The position numbers were made by a program, and so were the translations under genes. A stretch of 64,000 nt of DNA from JAEUMD01 sp050246945 (GTDB lineage Bacteria; Pseudomonadota; Alphaproteobacteria; Rhizobiales; Hyphomicrobiaceae): NCBI GenBank assembly GCA_050246945.1, contig JBFWVC010000003.1, forward strand, positions 217,606-281,605, given 5' to 3'. This document shows positions 46,430 through 56,088 of the stretch, in pieces. Under the pieces are notes generated by a model, which saw only the letters and a program-made list of their open reading frames with translations, did no database searches and was not told the origin of the DNA. Each line of letters opens with the position of its first letter. Position 1 is the stretch's first letter.

Positions 46430-48418
46430 ATGCGCTTTGCCCCCCACATACTCGACGAGATCCGCGCCCGTCTGCCGGTGAGCGCCGTCGTCTCGCGCAA
46501 GGTGGCGCTGAAGAAGAAGGGGCGCGAGTTTGTCGGCCTGTCGCCCTTCAAGAGCGAGAAAACGCCATCGTTTTTCGTCAACGACCAAAAGGGCTTCTAT
46601 CACTGCTTCGCGTCCGGCGAGCATGGCGACATATTCAAGTTCCTGATGGTGACGGAAGGGCTTTCCTTCCCCGAAGCTGTCGAGCGTCTGGCGGAACAGG
46701 CGGGAGTCGCGCTTCCCAAGCGTACCGAGCCGACCGAGGTCGAAGTGGAGCGCGAGGACGAGCGCCAGCGACTTTATCGGCTGCTGGAAGTCTCCGCCGC
46801 GTTTTTCCGCACGATGCTGAAGCGGCCCGAGGGCGAGGCTGCGCGGCGCTATCTCGCCAAGCGGGGGCTGGCAGCCGAAACGATCGAGGGGTTCGGGCTG
46901 GGTTTCGCACCCAACTCACGCGTCGCGCTCAAGGAGCATCTCGCCGGCCACGGATTTAGCGCCAAGGACATGGCACGCTCCGGCATGTTGATCGCAGCTG
47001 ACGATATTCCGGTCCCTTACGACCGGTTCCGCAACCGCGTCATGTTCCCCATCGCGGACCTGAAGGGCCGCGTCATCGCCTTTGGCGGACGAGCGCTCGA
47101 TCCAGACGCGCCCGCCAAATACCTCAACTCGCCCGAGACGCCGCTATTCCACAAGGGCCACATCCTGTTCAATGCCGCCCGCGCACGCCCCCTTGCGCAT
47201 GAGAAGGAACGGATCATCGCGGTCGAGGGCTACATGGACGTGATGGCACTGGCCGAAGCTGGTTTTGGCGAGGCGGTGGCCCCGCTCGGCACCGCACTGA
47301 CGGAGGAGCAGGTCAAGTTGATGTGGCGCTTCGTGCCCGAGCCGATCCTGTGCTTCGACGGCGACAGCGCCGGGCGAAAGGCCGCATTCCGGGCGATCGA
47401 CACCGTGCTGCCACACCTGCAACCCGGCCAATCGGTCGCATTCGCGTTCCTGCCTGACGGGATGGATCCGGACGATCTTATCCGCCAGCAGGGGCCAGCC
47501 GCGATGGAGGCTATTCTTAAACGGGGGCGGCCGCTGGCCGACGTGTTGTTCGAGCGGGAATGGGCAGCGGGCGACTGGACGACGCCAGAACGGCGTGCGC
47601 GGCTGGAGCAACAAATCCGCGCACTTGTGAACCAAATCGCCGACCAAAGGGTCCGTGCGTACTACGAGCGCGACATGCGCCAGCGTCTCTACGAGGCGTG
47701 GGGTGGCGTGGCACGCGGGACACGCTTACCGCAGTCGGGCCACGGCGCGACTGCCTCCAGAAGTGCGCTCACCGGAGGCTTGACCTCAGGGCCGGGGAAT
47801 AGGACAGCGGCGCGACCAGGCGGGTCAGGGGGGCGCCATTCGGCACGGAGATCCGGAAGTTTATCAAGCAGTAACAATGTGTTAAACCTGAGCGCTAGCG
47901 ATAGTCTCAAGTCCAGCGCACTGGTGGCAGGCGAAGGCGTCGCCCCGCCATATCGCGAAGCTCTCCTGTTGCTCACGCTCATCAATCATCCCTGGCTGAT
48001 CGAGGATGAAGCTGAGGGCTTGAACCGGCTTACGCTGACGTCCGAGCCATCAAAAAGGCTCATGCAGGCGCTGTTGTCCGCGCTTGCCCTCGATATTCCA
48101 CTTGACAGGGCACAGTTGCGCTCCCAATTGGACATTTTGGGCGTCGGCCGCGTCGTTGAACTGGTCGAACGCACTATTACGCACCGCAGCGATAAGTTCG
48201 CAGATCCGGACGCCGACAGGGCCGAGGTGGAAGCTGGCTGGCGCCACGCCCTCGCGATGCACGAACGGCACGTCGATCTGCGCCAGTCGCTGGCAGCCGC
48301 GGAGCGTGATTGGCAGCAGGATGGAAATGAAACGGCGCTGGCCCGTATATGCGAGATTCAGCGGCAGATTGCGCGTGTCAACAGCCTTGGGGGACTAGAT
48401 GGTGGTGACGACCACTGA
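46430..48418 (+). CDS. dnaG: DNA primase, with reduced zinc site
   Basis: Makes RNA primers at the replication fork. Order: N-terminal CHC2-like domain (1-100), TOPRIM catalytic core (about 255-345; IAVEGYMDVMALAEAG, then CFDGDSAGRKAA), a long linker of Gly/Ser/Arg (about 425-500), and a C-terminal helicase-binding domain. In the zinc-ribbon position E. coli has C40, H43, C61 and C64. Here the residues are S38, K41, C59 and S62, so only one ligand remains. I recall similar losses in other Hyphomicrobiales primases. Followed by rpoD, the classical macromolecular-synthesis pairing without rpsU. Confidence 0.96.
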   Translation: MRFAPHILDEIRARLPVSAVVSRKVALKKKGREFVGLSPFKSEKTPSFFVNDQKGFYHCFASGEHGDIFKFLMVTEGLSFPEAVERLAEQAGVALPKRTEPTEVEVEREDERQRLYRLLEVSAAFFRTMLKRPEGEAARRYLAKRGLAAETIEGFGLGFAPNSRVALKEHLAGHGFSAKDMARSGMLIAADDIPVPYDRFRNRVMFPIADLKGRVIAFGGRALDPDAPAKYLNSPETPLFHKGHILFNAARARPLAHEKERIIAVEGYMDVMALAEAGFGEAVAPLGTALTEEQVKLMWRFVPEPILCFDGDSAGRKAAFRAIDTVLPHLQPGQSVAFAFLPDGMDPDDLIRQQGPAAMEAILKRGRPLADVLFEREWAAGDWTTPERRARLEQQIRALVNQIADQRVRAYYERDMRQRLYEAWGGVARGTRLPQSGHGATASRSALTGGLTSGPGNRTAARPGGSGGRHSARRSGSLSSSNNVLNLSASDSLKSSALVAGEGVAPPYREALLLLTLINHPWLIEDEAEGLNRLTLTSEPSKRLMQALLSALALDIPLDRAQLRSQLDILGVGRVVELVERTITHRSDKFADPDADRAEVEAGWRHALAMHERHVDLRQSLAAAERDWQQDGNETALARICEIQRQIARVNSLGGLDGGDDH

Positions 48419-48575
48419 GGGCAGGCGGCTTGAGTCGAGCGCCCTGTGGCGCGGATCGCTGCCCATGCACGAAGGCAGGCACCTTGTTAAGGAGCGGCAC
48501 GGCGCCGACAACACGCTGACCGTGGCCCTGCTCCCCTGACCTCTGATCAGATCCCGACAACCGGAAGCGAACACT

Positions 48576-50543
48576 ATGGCGAACACAAACACTGAGGAAA
48601 CAACCGAGCAGCCTGAGCGCGATCGCCCGCTACTCGATCTATCGGATTCCTCGGTCAAGAAGTTCATCAAGACGGCCAAGACGCGCGGCTACGTCACGCT
48701 CGACGAGCTGAATTCCGTGATGCCGTCCGACGAGGTGACCTCCGACCAGATCGAGGACGTCTATGCGATGCTCTCCGACATGGGCATCAACGTCGTCGAA
48801 ACCGAGGAGAGCGAGGAAGCCGCCGAGGAAGAAACCGAAGAGATCGCGGACGAGGAGGACAGCCGCGCGCTCACGGCGCAGTCTATGCCGACCACGTCGC
48901 AGACCCGAGCCGAACCTACCGAGCGGACCGACGATCCGGTTCGGATGTACCTGCGCGAAATGGGATCGGTGGAACTTCTGTCCCGCGAGGGCGAGATCGC
49001 CATCGCCAAGCGCATCGAGGCCGGCCGCGAAGCGATGATCGCGGGCCTCTGCGAAAGCCCGCTGACGTTCCAGGCCATCATCATCTGGCGCGACGAACTC
49101 AACGACGGCAAGATTCTCCTTCGCGACATCATTGATCTGGAGGCGACCTACGAAGGTCCCGACGCCAAGGACGCGACGGTAGCCGAACCCGTTGACGGCG
49201 AGAGTGAAGAGTCTGCCACCGAGGACGGCGGTGAGGGCGAAAAGGCCGACGGCGAGGACGATGACGATTTCGAGAACTCCTTGTCGCTTGCGGCGATGGA
49301 GGCCGAATTGAAGCCGAAGGTGCTGGAAACCTTCGACCGCATCGCGTCCACCTACAAGAAGTTGCGCAAGCAGCAGGACAAAAAGCTCGAACAGCAGGTC
49401 GCCGGCGAAACCGGTTCGCGCCAGCAGCAGCGCGCCTACGACAAGCTGCGCGAGGAGATTATCGCCGACGTCAAGAGCCTGTCTCTCAACAACAACCGTA
49501 TCGAAAGCCTCGTCGAGCAGCTTTATGCGATCAACAAGCGTCTCGTCGGCCTGGAAGGCCGGCTGATGCGTCTTGCCGAGAGCTTCGGCGTGCCCAGGCA
49601 GGGCTTCATCGACGAGTACTACGGCAACGAACTCGACCAGACGTGGCTCGATCGCGTTTCCGGCAGCAACAAGAAGTGGGGCAACTTCGTCAGGTCGGAG
49701 CGCTCGCATATCGAGAAGATCCGCAACGACATTCACGAGCTGGCTGCGGCAACCGGCCTTGAGATCTCCGAATACCGGCGCATCGTCCGAGCGGTTCAAA
49801 AGGGAGAGCGCGAGGCCCGCCAGGCAAAGAAGGAGATGGTGGAGGCGAACTTGCGTCTCGTCATCTCGATCGCCAAGAAATACACCAATCGCGGTCTGCA
49901 GTTCCTCGACCTCATCCAGGAAGGCAACATCGGCCTGATGAAGGCGGTCGATAAGTTCGAGTATCGCCGCGGCTACAAGTTCTCCACCTACGCGACATGG
50001 TGGATCCGTCAGGCTATCACGCGCTCGATCGCTGACCAGGCCCGCACGATCCGCATCCCCGTGCACATGATCGAGACGATCAACAAGATCGTCCGCACGA
50101 GCCGCCAGATGCTGCACGAGATCGGCCGCGAGCCGACGCCGGAGGAGCTGGCCGAAAAGCTCGCCATGCCGCTGGAGAAGGTGCGCAAGGTCTTGAAGAT
50201 CGCAAAAGAGCCGATCAGCCTCGAGACGCCGATCGGCGACGAGGAGGATTCGCATCTGGGAGACTTCATCGAAGACCGCAACGCCGTGCTCCCGATCGAC
50301 GCGGCGATTCAGTCCAACCTGCGCGAGACGACAACGCGCGTACTGGCCTCGCTGACGCCGCGTGAGGAGCGTGTACTCCGCATGCGTTTTGGAATTGGCA
50401 TGAACACCGACCACACGCTCGAGGAGGTCGGCCAGCAGTTCTCGGTGACGCGCGAGCGCATCCGCCAAATCGAAGCGAAGGCGCTGCGCAAGCTGAAGCA
50501 CCCAAGCCGGTCGAGGAAGCTGCGCTCGTTCCTCGACAATTGA
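48576..50543 (+). CDS. rpoD: RNA polymerase primary sigma factor RpoD (sigma-70)
   Basis: Housekeeping sigma factor. 655 residues with region 1.1 at the N-terminus (SSVKKFIKTAKTRGYVTLDELN), an acidic non-conserved region (about 190-240), region 2 (VISIAKKYTNRGLQFLDLIQEG and YATWWIRQAI) and region 4 with RERIRQIEAKALRKLKHP. GGAAGCG lies upstream of the ATG. 157 bases after dnaG, and ends in a strong terminator. Confidence 0.98.
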   Translation: MANTNTEETTEQPERDRPLLDLSDSSVKKFIKTAKTRGYVTLDELNSVMPSDEVTSDQIEDVYAMLSDMGINVVETEESEEAAEEETEEIADEEDSRALTAQSMPTTSQTRAEPTERTDDPVRMYLREMGSVELLSREGEIAIAKRIEAGREAMIAGLCESPLTFQAIIIWRDELNDGKILLRDIIDLEATYEGPDAKDATVAEPVDGESEESATEDGGEGEKADGEDDDDFENSLSLAAMEAELKPKVLETFDRIASTYKKLRKQQDKKLEQQVAGETGSRQQQRAYDKLREEIIADVKSLSLNNNRIESLVEQLYAINKRLVGLEGRLMRLAESFGVPRQGFIDEYYGNELDQTWLDRVSGSNKKWGNFVRSERSHIEKIRNDIHELAAATGLEISEYRRIVRAVQKGEREARQAKKEMVEANLRLVISIAKKYTNRGLQFLDLIQEGNIGLMKAVDKFEYRRGYKFSTYATWWIRQAITRSIADQARTIRIPVHMIETINKIVRTSRQMLHEIGREPTPEELAEKLAMPLEKVRKVLKIAKEPISLETPIGDEEDSHLGDFIEDRNAVLPIDAAIQSNLRETTTRVLASLTPREERVLRMRFGIGMNTDHTLEEVGQQFSVTRERIRQIEAKALRKLKHPSRSRKLRSFLDN

Positions 50544-50578
50544 ACGCCCGACCGGGCTTCCGACACATAATCATGAAG

Positions 50579-50601
50579 GGCCGCCCACTGGGCGGCCTTT
50601 T
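50579..50601 (+). terminator. Intrinsic terminator of rpoD
   Basis: Perfect 8-bp stem GGCCGCCC with GGGCGGCC, a 3-base loop, then TTTT, 36 bases past the stop. Confidence 0.9.
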
Positions 50602-50727
50602 GCGTGCGCATGCCTGCCCGAGTTTCCAAAGGTTGGTGCGGCTGCGGCGCCCGCCGTGCGTTGGGCTATGAGGGTTGCGCGCGATAGTGCATGTTGCGCT
50701 GATGAGTGACGCGGTTCGGCGTGAATG

Positions 50728-50786
50728 ACATGCTCGAAACAACCGACCGGATCGTGTGCGTGACTTTACGAAACATGAACACGATT
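50728..50786 (+). repeat. Dispersed palindromic repeat, copy R4
   Basis: Contains the core GATCGTGTGCGTG to CATGAACACGAT. Homology with R1 extends left to ACATGCTCGA-ACAAC, giving the longest shared block (about 59 bp). Confidence 0.75.
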
Positions 50787-50812
50787 TGGTGTCCCGGCTG
50801 CCGATCAAATCG

Positions 50813-50845
50813 TCGCGCCGGGGAACCACGTTCTGTCCGGCGCGA
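50813..50845 (-). terminator. Hairpin after host-attachment gene
   Basis: Perfect 9-bp stem (TCGCGCCGG with CCGGCGCGA) around a 15-base loop, 62 bases past the stop on the minus strand. Confidence 0.5.
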
Positions 50846-50907
50846 CATGGTGATCGGACGATCTCGTCCGACGGCTTTGCGATCTATCGCGGCTCGGAAC
50901 GTGCCGC

Positions 50908-51357
50908 CTATTCCTCCAGCACCTTCTGCACCGCCTTTGCAATGTCTTGGGTCGGCATCTTGACGTAGTCTGCGGCGATCTCCTTGACGATGCGAGACTT
51001 CAATGCCTGGCCGACCTCTCGTCTGACGGTGCCAAGTGCGACCGGTGGCGCCGCCAGAACGATCTTTTCGAAGGCGCCTTTCTCTGCGTGGCGCTCGAGC
51101 GCATTCAGCACTTCGCCAATGAAAGCGTTCTCGGCTCGCTGATGCAGATCCGGCGCCTCCACCGAGGACTTGTGCTGACCGCTCATGTCATTCAATCGGC
51201 CAGGACGATCGCGGCCCTGCTCGTGAGTGGGCGGATTATCCTGCGCAAGTGTGCGCAGAACCTTCAATCGGGGCTCTAAAGCGGTGCCTTCATTAACCAT
51301 GACGATTGCTTTTGACCCATCGAGCACTGCGATCCACATGTTGGCAGCCAGCTTCAT
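50908..51357 (-). CDS. Host-attachment family protein
   Basis: 149 residues matching the 'protein required for attachment to host cells' family of alpha- and betaproteobacteria: WIAVLDGSKAIVMVNEG at the N-terminus, HEQGRDRPGR with the following short polar region, and a helical C-terminal half with KIVLAAPPVALGTVRREV. GGAGAAGC precedes the ATG. Despite the name it lacks a signal peptide and is likely cytoplasmic; the beta-strand pattern resembles the release-factor-1/Pelota-like fold. Precedes the second membrane hydrolase gene's downstream side on the same strand, 90 bases away. Confidence 0.85.
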   Translation of the reverse strand: MKLAANMWIAVLDGSKAIVMVNEGTALEPRLKVLRTLAQDNPPTHEQGRDRPGRLNDMSGQHKSSVEAPDLHQRAENAFIGEVLNALERHAEKGAFEKIVLAAPPVALGTVRREVGQALKSRIVKEIAADYVKMPTQDIAKAVQKVLEE

Positions 51358-51447
51358 GATGCTTCTCCGAAATAGTGGTTTGCCTGCGATACTACCTGAT
51401 CAAGATCGGCTGCCGATTGCGCCAACGCAAGGTGCGCGCCTGCGGAT

Positions 51448-52839
51448 TCATCGGCGAGCGCCGCCATCGACGCCCTTGGAAATATGCTCCGCCACCGTCG
51501 CAATGACCCGAGGGTCGCGCATATAGGCGTTGTGATAGAGGGCATCTGACAAGAGCTTCCACATGCGGTCGGGATCGCCGAAGCCGCCTTCCGCCTTCTC
51601 GTTGGCAAGCGCCTCCTCATAGACTTTCTGCGCGCTTTCGAAGATCGCCTTGTCATCGACGCCGCCCAGTTCCAGGGCCTCGATCGCTAACTCCATCACG
51701 CCATCGAGCTGAGGCGGCGCGCGTTCGACGCGAACGAGCACATCGCTTGCGTCGCCGCCGTAGGCAGCCCCGACCAACCCCGCGGAGATCATATGATTTG
51801 CAGCTGTGGCATAGAACCAGCCGGCGCCGAGGCGGGCTGCGAGCCAGATGGCGGATGACGCCAGGAGATAGACGACGGGAACGAGCAGGATGAAGGTAAA
51901 GTCGGCCGCCAGCCCGAAGTCTAACTTGCCGGCCTGGATCTTTCCGATGATCGGTTGCATGAAATAGCCCGCGGTGAGCGCAAACGCTGCCAACACAGCA
52001 ATGATCCCGCCGAGTGGCGCGAAACGCGTAACCGCGCGCCTACCCCACGCCGTGGTAACAAATGTGGGCTTGAGCTGGGCCGCGGCCTCGAGAAGGCGCA
52101 TCGCCTCGTCCCGCGGGCTATGGATGACGAGCCAGCGCATCGGATCAACGCCCGACCTAAGGCGGCGGCGCACCGTTCGCTCGCGCGAGACAGTGCGCAG
52201 GCCACTCACCAGCGCCCATAGGCAAAACGCGAGTAGCAATCCGAAAAATATTATGCCGCCAATGATCTTGTCGATACCGACGCTGCCGGTATACGCGACC
52301 GTCGTGGCGAGATACGTCGCCAGGATCGGCGTCATGGTAACCCCGAGAAGGATCTGCGACCAGGCAATGATCCTCGGCACGAGCTTTAGCCGGCGCACGA
52401 AGAACGGCGTACCGAAAGTGACCGTACCGACGAGGCCATCCGCTCCCTTGGCCCGCCCCAGTGCCTCCATCACCACGTTGCCGCCGTGGCTGTGGCCGAC
52501 GATGGCGAACGGGCGCTGCGTCTTCGAAAGCGTGTCGATCGCCGCCGCCAGTGTCCGTGCGCCCTGGAGCCGGTCGCTATCCGAATTGGCGCCCGACCAG
52601 TGAACAGGCAGAATTTCCACGCGTGCCATGCCGCGCTGTCCGAGTTCGGCGACCAGACTTTGCGCGAACACTGAGCCCTTCTGCCACCATCGTTGCCCTG
52701 CATCGCTGGGATCGGCATCGTTGGTACCATGGACCGTCAATACAACGGTCTGATCGCCACTTTCGGCGCCACTGATGGCGCGCGGCGAGGCGCTGTTTCG
52801 CTTCTGTTCCCCCAAGAGGCTGCACTCCTCGACATTCAC
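51448..52839 (-). CDS. Membrane-embedded alpha/beta hydrolase (lipase-like), paralogue 2
   Basis: 463 residues. Oxyanion segment VVLTVHGTN, VHWSGAN, nucleophile Ser117 in GHSHGGN, Asp244 in IHSPRDEAMRLL and His436 in LYHNAYMRDPRVI. Two membrane spans sit between Ser and Asp (about 157-180 and 192-213) and two between Asp and His (about 276-296 and 314-336). The same order is seen in the paralogue at 25397-26677. The start is uncertain: GTG at 52839, or TTG at 52815, which has GAGGAG nine bases upstream. The substrate is unknown. Confidence 0.75.
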   Translation of the reverse strand: MNVEECSLLGEQKRNSASPRAISGAESGDQTVVLTVHGTNDADPSDAGQRWWQKGSVFAQSLVAELGQRGMARVEILPVHWSGANSDSDRLQGARTLAAAIDTLSKTQRPFAIVGHSHGGNVVMEALGRAKGADGLVGTVTFGTPFFVRRLKLVPRIIAWSQILLGVTMTPILATYLATTVAYTGSVGIDKIIGGIIFFGLLLAFCLWALVSGLRTVSRERTVRRRLRSGVDPMRWLVIHSPRDEAMRLLEAAAQLKPTFVTTAWGRRAVTRFAPLGGIIAVLAAFALTAGYFMQPIIGKIQAGKLDFGLAADFTFILLVPVVYLLASSAIWLAARLGAGWFYATAANHMISAGLVGAAYGGDASDVLVRVERAPPQLDGVMELAIEALELGGVDDKAIFESAQKVYEEALANEKAEGGFGDPDRMWKLLSDALYHNAYMRDPRVIATVAEHISKGVDGGARR

Positions 52840-53118
52840 TTCGCGAGCGTCCCTGCATTCTCGACGACAGCGTTAACGAACCCCTGGACGAGGTGCAAGG
52901 GTGAGCACCCGTGGGTGGCAGGAGCCCTCAAGACCCCCCGGAATTCTTGGTTTCTCATATGAACACCAGCCCCGAGCGATCCGGAGAGCGGCATCGGAGG
53001 AGTGCGCTTTTTCGGCGTAACAGCGCATCACCTTTAAGCGCAATTTTAGATTTTGCGGGCATCTCTCGTTAGTGCCTTGGCGATAGGCTCATGTTCCGCA
53101 TGCAGACAGGATGAATTC

Positions 53119-54093
53119 ATGACGAATTCCATGCTCGATACAATGCTCAGGTGCAGCGCCGATCAGGCTGACACACTCGTTTCTGCCTATCGCGACGCGC
53201 AAGGCTGGCATGTTGAGACCGTCATCGCCGCTGCGGGTGCCCTCGTCGGACATGCAATACAGGCCAGCGCCTATTCTATGGCGACGCAAGGCACCGGCTC
53301 AGTCACTGAGTTCGAGCGCCCGACGAACCCGCCGTTCGGCAAGTTCATCAACTGTGGCGAGCGTATCCAGATCTTCATCGACAACGAATTCACATTCATG
53401 AAGTCGGTGGCCGAGCAGCTCGATTGGTTCGCGCCACAAGCGGTTCCTGACATGCAAGCGATCGTGGCGGCATGCATCGAGCAGATCGGCGGCGACTGGT
53501 TCCCGCGCTTGAGCGTCGCTGCCGAGCACTTGCCGCGTGAGTGGTCACCCGACGCCGTACCCCGGTTCACGCGAGCTATGCGCGCCCATCTCGATCGCCA
53601 CGGCTTGCAGCAAAACGTGTGTGAGGTTCTTTGCCTTGCACTAGCATTCGGTCTTCTGGTGAGAGAAAGCAAAGATCGGCTCGATCCTGCGGTTTCACTC
53701 CGGATCGGCCTGGAGATGGCCGTTTCGACAGCCAACATCGGCAACCTCGAAAGGCCACACGTGTCGTCCCAATTCGAAGAGCCGTATGACGGCGTGAGCC
53801 ACAGGGACGCGATCGAATTTGCCAGCGGCGAACAGCCCAATAGCGCCGAAGATGTTTCTGTCGCCGTGCTGGATCTCGATGCAGATGCCGCCGCGAACCT
53901 GCGCGACGAAGATTTCTCGGAATTCACCACCGACATGCAGGATTTCGATGAAATGCCAAACAAGGCTGACGTCGAAGCGGACGACAACGAGGCCGGCTCA
54001 GCCGAAGACGAGGAACTCCCCGCCCCGCGATCATCGCGCCTTTCGCGCGAACGACCGAAAATGACCACCTTCGGCAAACGGCAATTTGCCTGA
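53119..54093 (+). CDS. Unknown acidic protein
   Basis: 324 residues from the ATG at 53119 (MTNSMLDTMLRCSADQ). No signal peptide or membrane helix. Residues 1-230 are compact and helical (ETVIAAAGALVGHAIQASAYSM; FTRAMRAHLDRHGLQQNVCEVLCLALAFGLL). The last 90 are strongly acidic and disordered-looking, ending in a basic patch (RSSRLSRERPKMTTFGKRQFA). I do not recognise a family. Isolated gene between divergent hydrolase and convergent ilvA. Confidence 0.7.
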   Translation: MTNSMLDTMLRCSADQADTLVSAYRDAQGWHVETVIAAAGALVGHAIQASAYSMATQGTGSVTEFERPTNPPFGKFINCGERIQIFIDNEFTFMKSVAEQLDWFAPQAVPDMQAIVAACIEQIGGDWFPRLSVAAEHLPREWSPDAVPRFTRAMRAHLDRHGLQQNVCEVLCLALAFGLLVRESKDRLDPAVSLRIGLEMAVSTANIGNLERPHVSSQFEEPYDGVSHRDAIEFASGEQPNSAEDVSVAVLDLDADAAANLRDEDFSEFTTDMQDFDEMPNKADVEADDNEAGSAEDEELPAPRSSRLSRERPKMTTFGKRQFA

Positions 54094-54268
54094 ACGCGCG
54101 TCCATTCCATTCGTTTCACGCCCGCCCGCAGACGACGCGCGCATCCATACATGCCGCGCAAAGGTACGCAGGGCTTTGCGACACCGACATGCACAAGACA
54201 GCGACTTCAAGCATAAGGAGCGAATCTGATAATTCGCTACGTGCTTTGCAACCATTCAGGCTTAGGTC

Positions 54269-55798
54269 TCAGCGGTTGAGGAATTGATTGAGTGCGCCGT
54301 TGTCCGTTTCGTCTGCGAACCAGAAGCCAAGACGGCCCAGGTCGGCGACGAGGCCGCTCTCTTGGCCCTGCTCCACGCCAAAACCAGCAAGCACCCGTCC
54401 ATAGGCGGCTCCACGATTGCGATAATGGAATAGAGTTATGTTCCAGCGCGTCCCCAGCGTATCCAGAAAGTGCAGCAGCGCACCGGGCCGCTCTGGAAAT
54501 TCGAAGCGGAAGAAGCGCTCGCGCTGTCCTTCCACGCCTACGCCTCCAACCATGTGGCGGACATGCAGGCGCGCAACTTCGTTGTGCGTGTAATCGACGA
54601 CCGCGTATCCTGCCTCTCCCAGCGCCTGCCGAATCTCGGTCCGCTCCTTTGCACCGCGCGAAAGCTGCACACCGACGAACACCTGTGCCGCCTCGCCGCC
54701 TCGATAGCGATAATTGAACTCGGTAACGGGCCGCCGGCCAATCGTGCGGCAGAAGCTCAAGAAGCTGCCGCTCACTTCCGGGATGGTCACACCGAACAGT
54801 GCCTCGTGCTGCTCGCCGATCTCGGCGCGCTCGGTGACGTGCCCGAGACGGTCGAAGTTCATGTTCGCGCCGGATAGGATGGTGACAAGATCCTTGCCGG
54901 CTGCCCCCGTCTCGCCGACCCAGCGCTTAAGTCCCGCCACCGCCAGGGCGCCAGCCGGCTCGACGATCGAGCGCGTGTCCTCGAAGACGTCGCGGATTGC
55001 CGCACAGACCTGATCGACATCGACGGTGACGACCTCATCAACGCGACCCCGAAGAAGATCGAAGGTCAGGTCGCCTATTTCCTTCACCGCACATCCATCG
55101 ACGAAGAGGCCCACGTGTTGCAGAGGCACCGGCGCGGCCGCCTTCAACGCGGCGTCGAGCGAGGCGGCATCATCGGGCTCGACGGCGACAATGCGTATAT
55201 CGGGATTGAGCGCCTTCAGATAGACCGCGACCCCGGCGCACAGGCCGCCGCCGCCAACCGGCACGAAGACGGCATCCATATGCCCGCGGTGCTGAGCGAG
55301 CAGCTCCACCGCAACAGTCCCCTGACCGGCGATGACGGCAGGGTCATTGAAAGGGTGGATCAGCGTCCGGCCTTCGCTCGCAGCTATCCGCTCGCCGTGC
55401 GCAGCCGCATCGCTATAGCTGTCGCCGAAAAGCTCAATATTTGCGCCGAACGCCTCGACGGCAGCGATCTTGATGCGCGGCGTCGTTACAGGCATCACGA
55501 TCAGCGCGCTGATGCCGAGTTGTGCGGCGCTGAATGCAACGCCTTGCGCATGATTCCCCGCCGATACCGCGACGACACCCCGGGTGCGTTCGTCCGCCGA
55601 CAACTGCCGCATCCGGTTGTACGCACCGCGCAGTTTGAAGCTGAATACTGGTTGCAGATCCTCACGCTTCAGCCAGATTGCATTGCCAAGACGCTTCGAG
55701 AGCACTGGAGCGTGCTCGAGCGGAGTGGTCCGGGCAACATCGTAGACGGGAGCGGTGAGGATGGCCCGCAGCCACCCGGTTTCATCCTTGGGAACCAT
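54269..55798 (-). CDS. ilvA: Threonine ammonia-lyase (biosynthetic)
   Basis: PLP enzyme converting threonine to 2-oxobutyrate, the first step to isoleucine. Lys55 in FSFKLRGAYNRM binds PLP; GNHAQGVAFSA and VPVGGGGLCAGVA bind its phosphate. The C-terminal 170 residues contain two ACT-like regulatory units (FGVTIPEVSGSFLSFCRTIG and FEFPERPGALLHFLDTLGTRWNITLFHYRN given as landmarks), as in isoleucine-inhibited IlvA. The ATG at 55798 is preferred over a TTG two codons upstream. Length 509 is normal. Confidence 0.96.
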   Translation of the reverse strand: MVPKDETGWLRAILTAPVYDVARTTPLEHAPVLSKRLGNAIWLKREDLQPVFSFKLRGAYNRMRQLSADERTRGVVAVSAGNHAQGVAFSAAQLGISALIVMPVTTPRIKIAAVEAFGANIELFGDSYSDAAAHGERIAASEGRTLIHPFNDPAVIAGQGTVAVELLAQHRGHMDAVFVPVGGGGLCAGVAVYLKALNPDIRIVAVEPDDAASLDAALKAAAPVPLQHVGLFVDGCAVKEIGDLTFDLLRGRVDEVVTVDVDQVCAAIRDVFEDTRSIVEPAGALAVAGLKRWVGETGAAGKDLVTILSGANMNFDRLGHVTERAEIGEQHEALFGVTIPEVSGSFLSFCRTIGRRPVTEFNYRYRGGEAAQVFVGVQLSRGAKERTEIRQALGEAGYAVVDYTHNEVARLHVRHMVGGVGVEGQRERFFRFEFPERPGALLHFLDTLGTRWNITLFHYRNRGAAYGRVLAGFGVEQGQESGLVADLGRLGFWFADETDNGALNQFLNR

Positions 55799-56018
55799 GA
55801 TCAATCGCTGTCATCCATATCTGTCAATCCGCGTCCGTTCGATCGCCCAGGATGTAGAAGCATGCCTGCCGACAACGTGGCAATCCTTGTCCGACCACCG
55901 CTCGCATCGTGGTCGAGAACTCCGCATGTCGAAGGGACAGCGATGGATGCGGCAGCCCCCTCGACAAGCACAATAGCGATGCACCAAAGTTGGCGAATTG
56001 AAAAGATGCCGCGCAATC

Positions 56019-56060
56019 GACCGGATCGTGTGCGTGGTTCCACGAAACATGAACACGTTC
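56019..56060 (+). repeat. Dispersed palindromic repeat, copy R5
   Basis: CGACCGGATCGTGTGCGTGG, then TTCCACGAAACATGAACACG: nearly the consensus; the right arm ends ACACGTTC instead of ACACGATC. It lies between the 5' end of ilvA and the 3' end of the PAS kinase. Confidence 0.75.
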
Positions 56061-56088
56061 TAGGAAACCAAACGGCAGATTAGGAACA

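Larger units (their letters stand above)
50602..50907. other. Intergenic stretch, rpoD to host-attachment gene
   Basis: Holds palindromic repeat copy R4 and a terminator for the minus-strand gene. No protein gene seen. Confidence 0.5.

Noticed and set aside
48639..50501. 620-codon open frame opposite rpoD
   Set aside because: Antisense shadow of rpoD; no domain resemblance.
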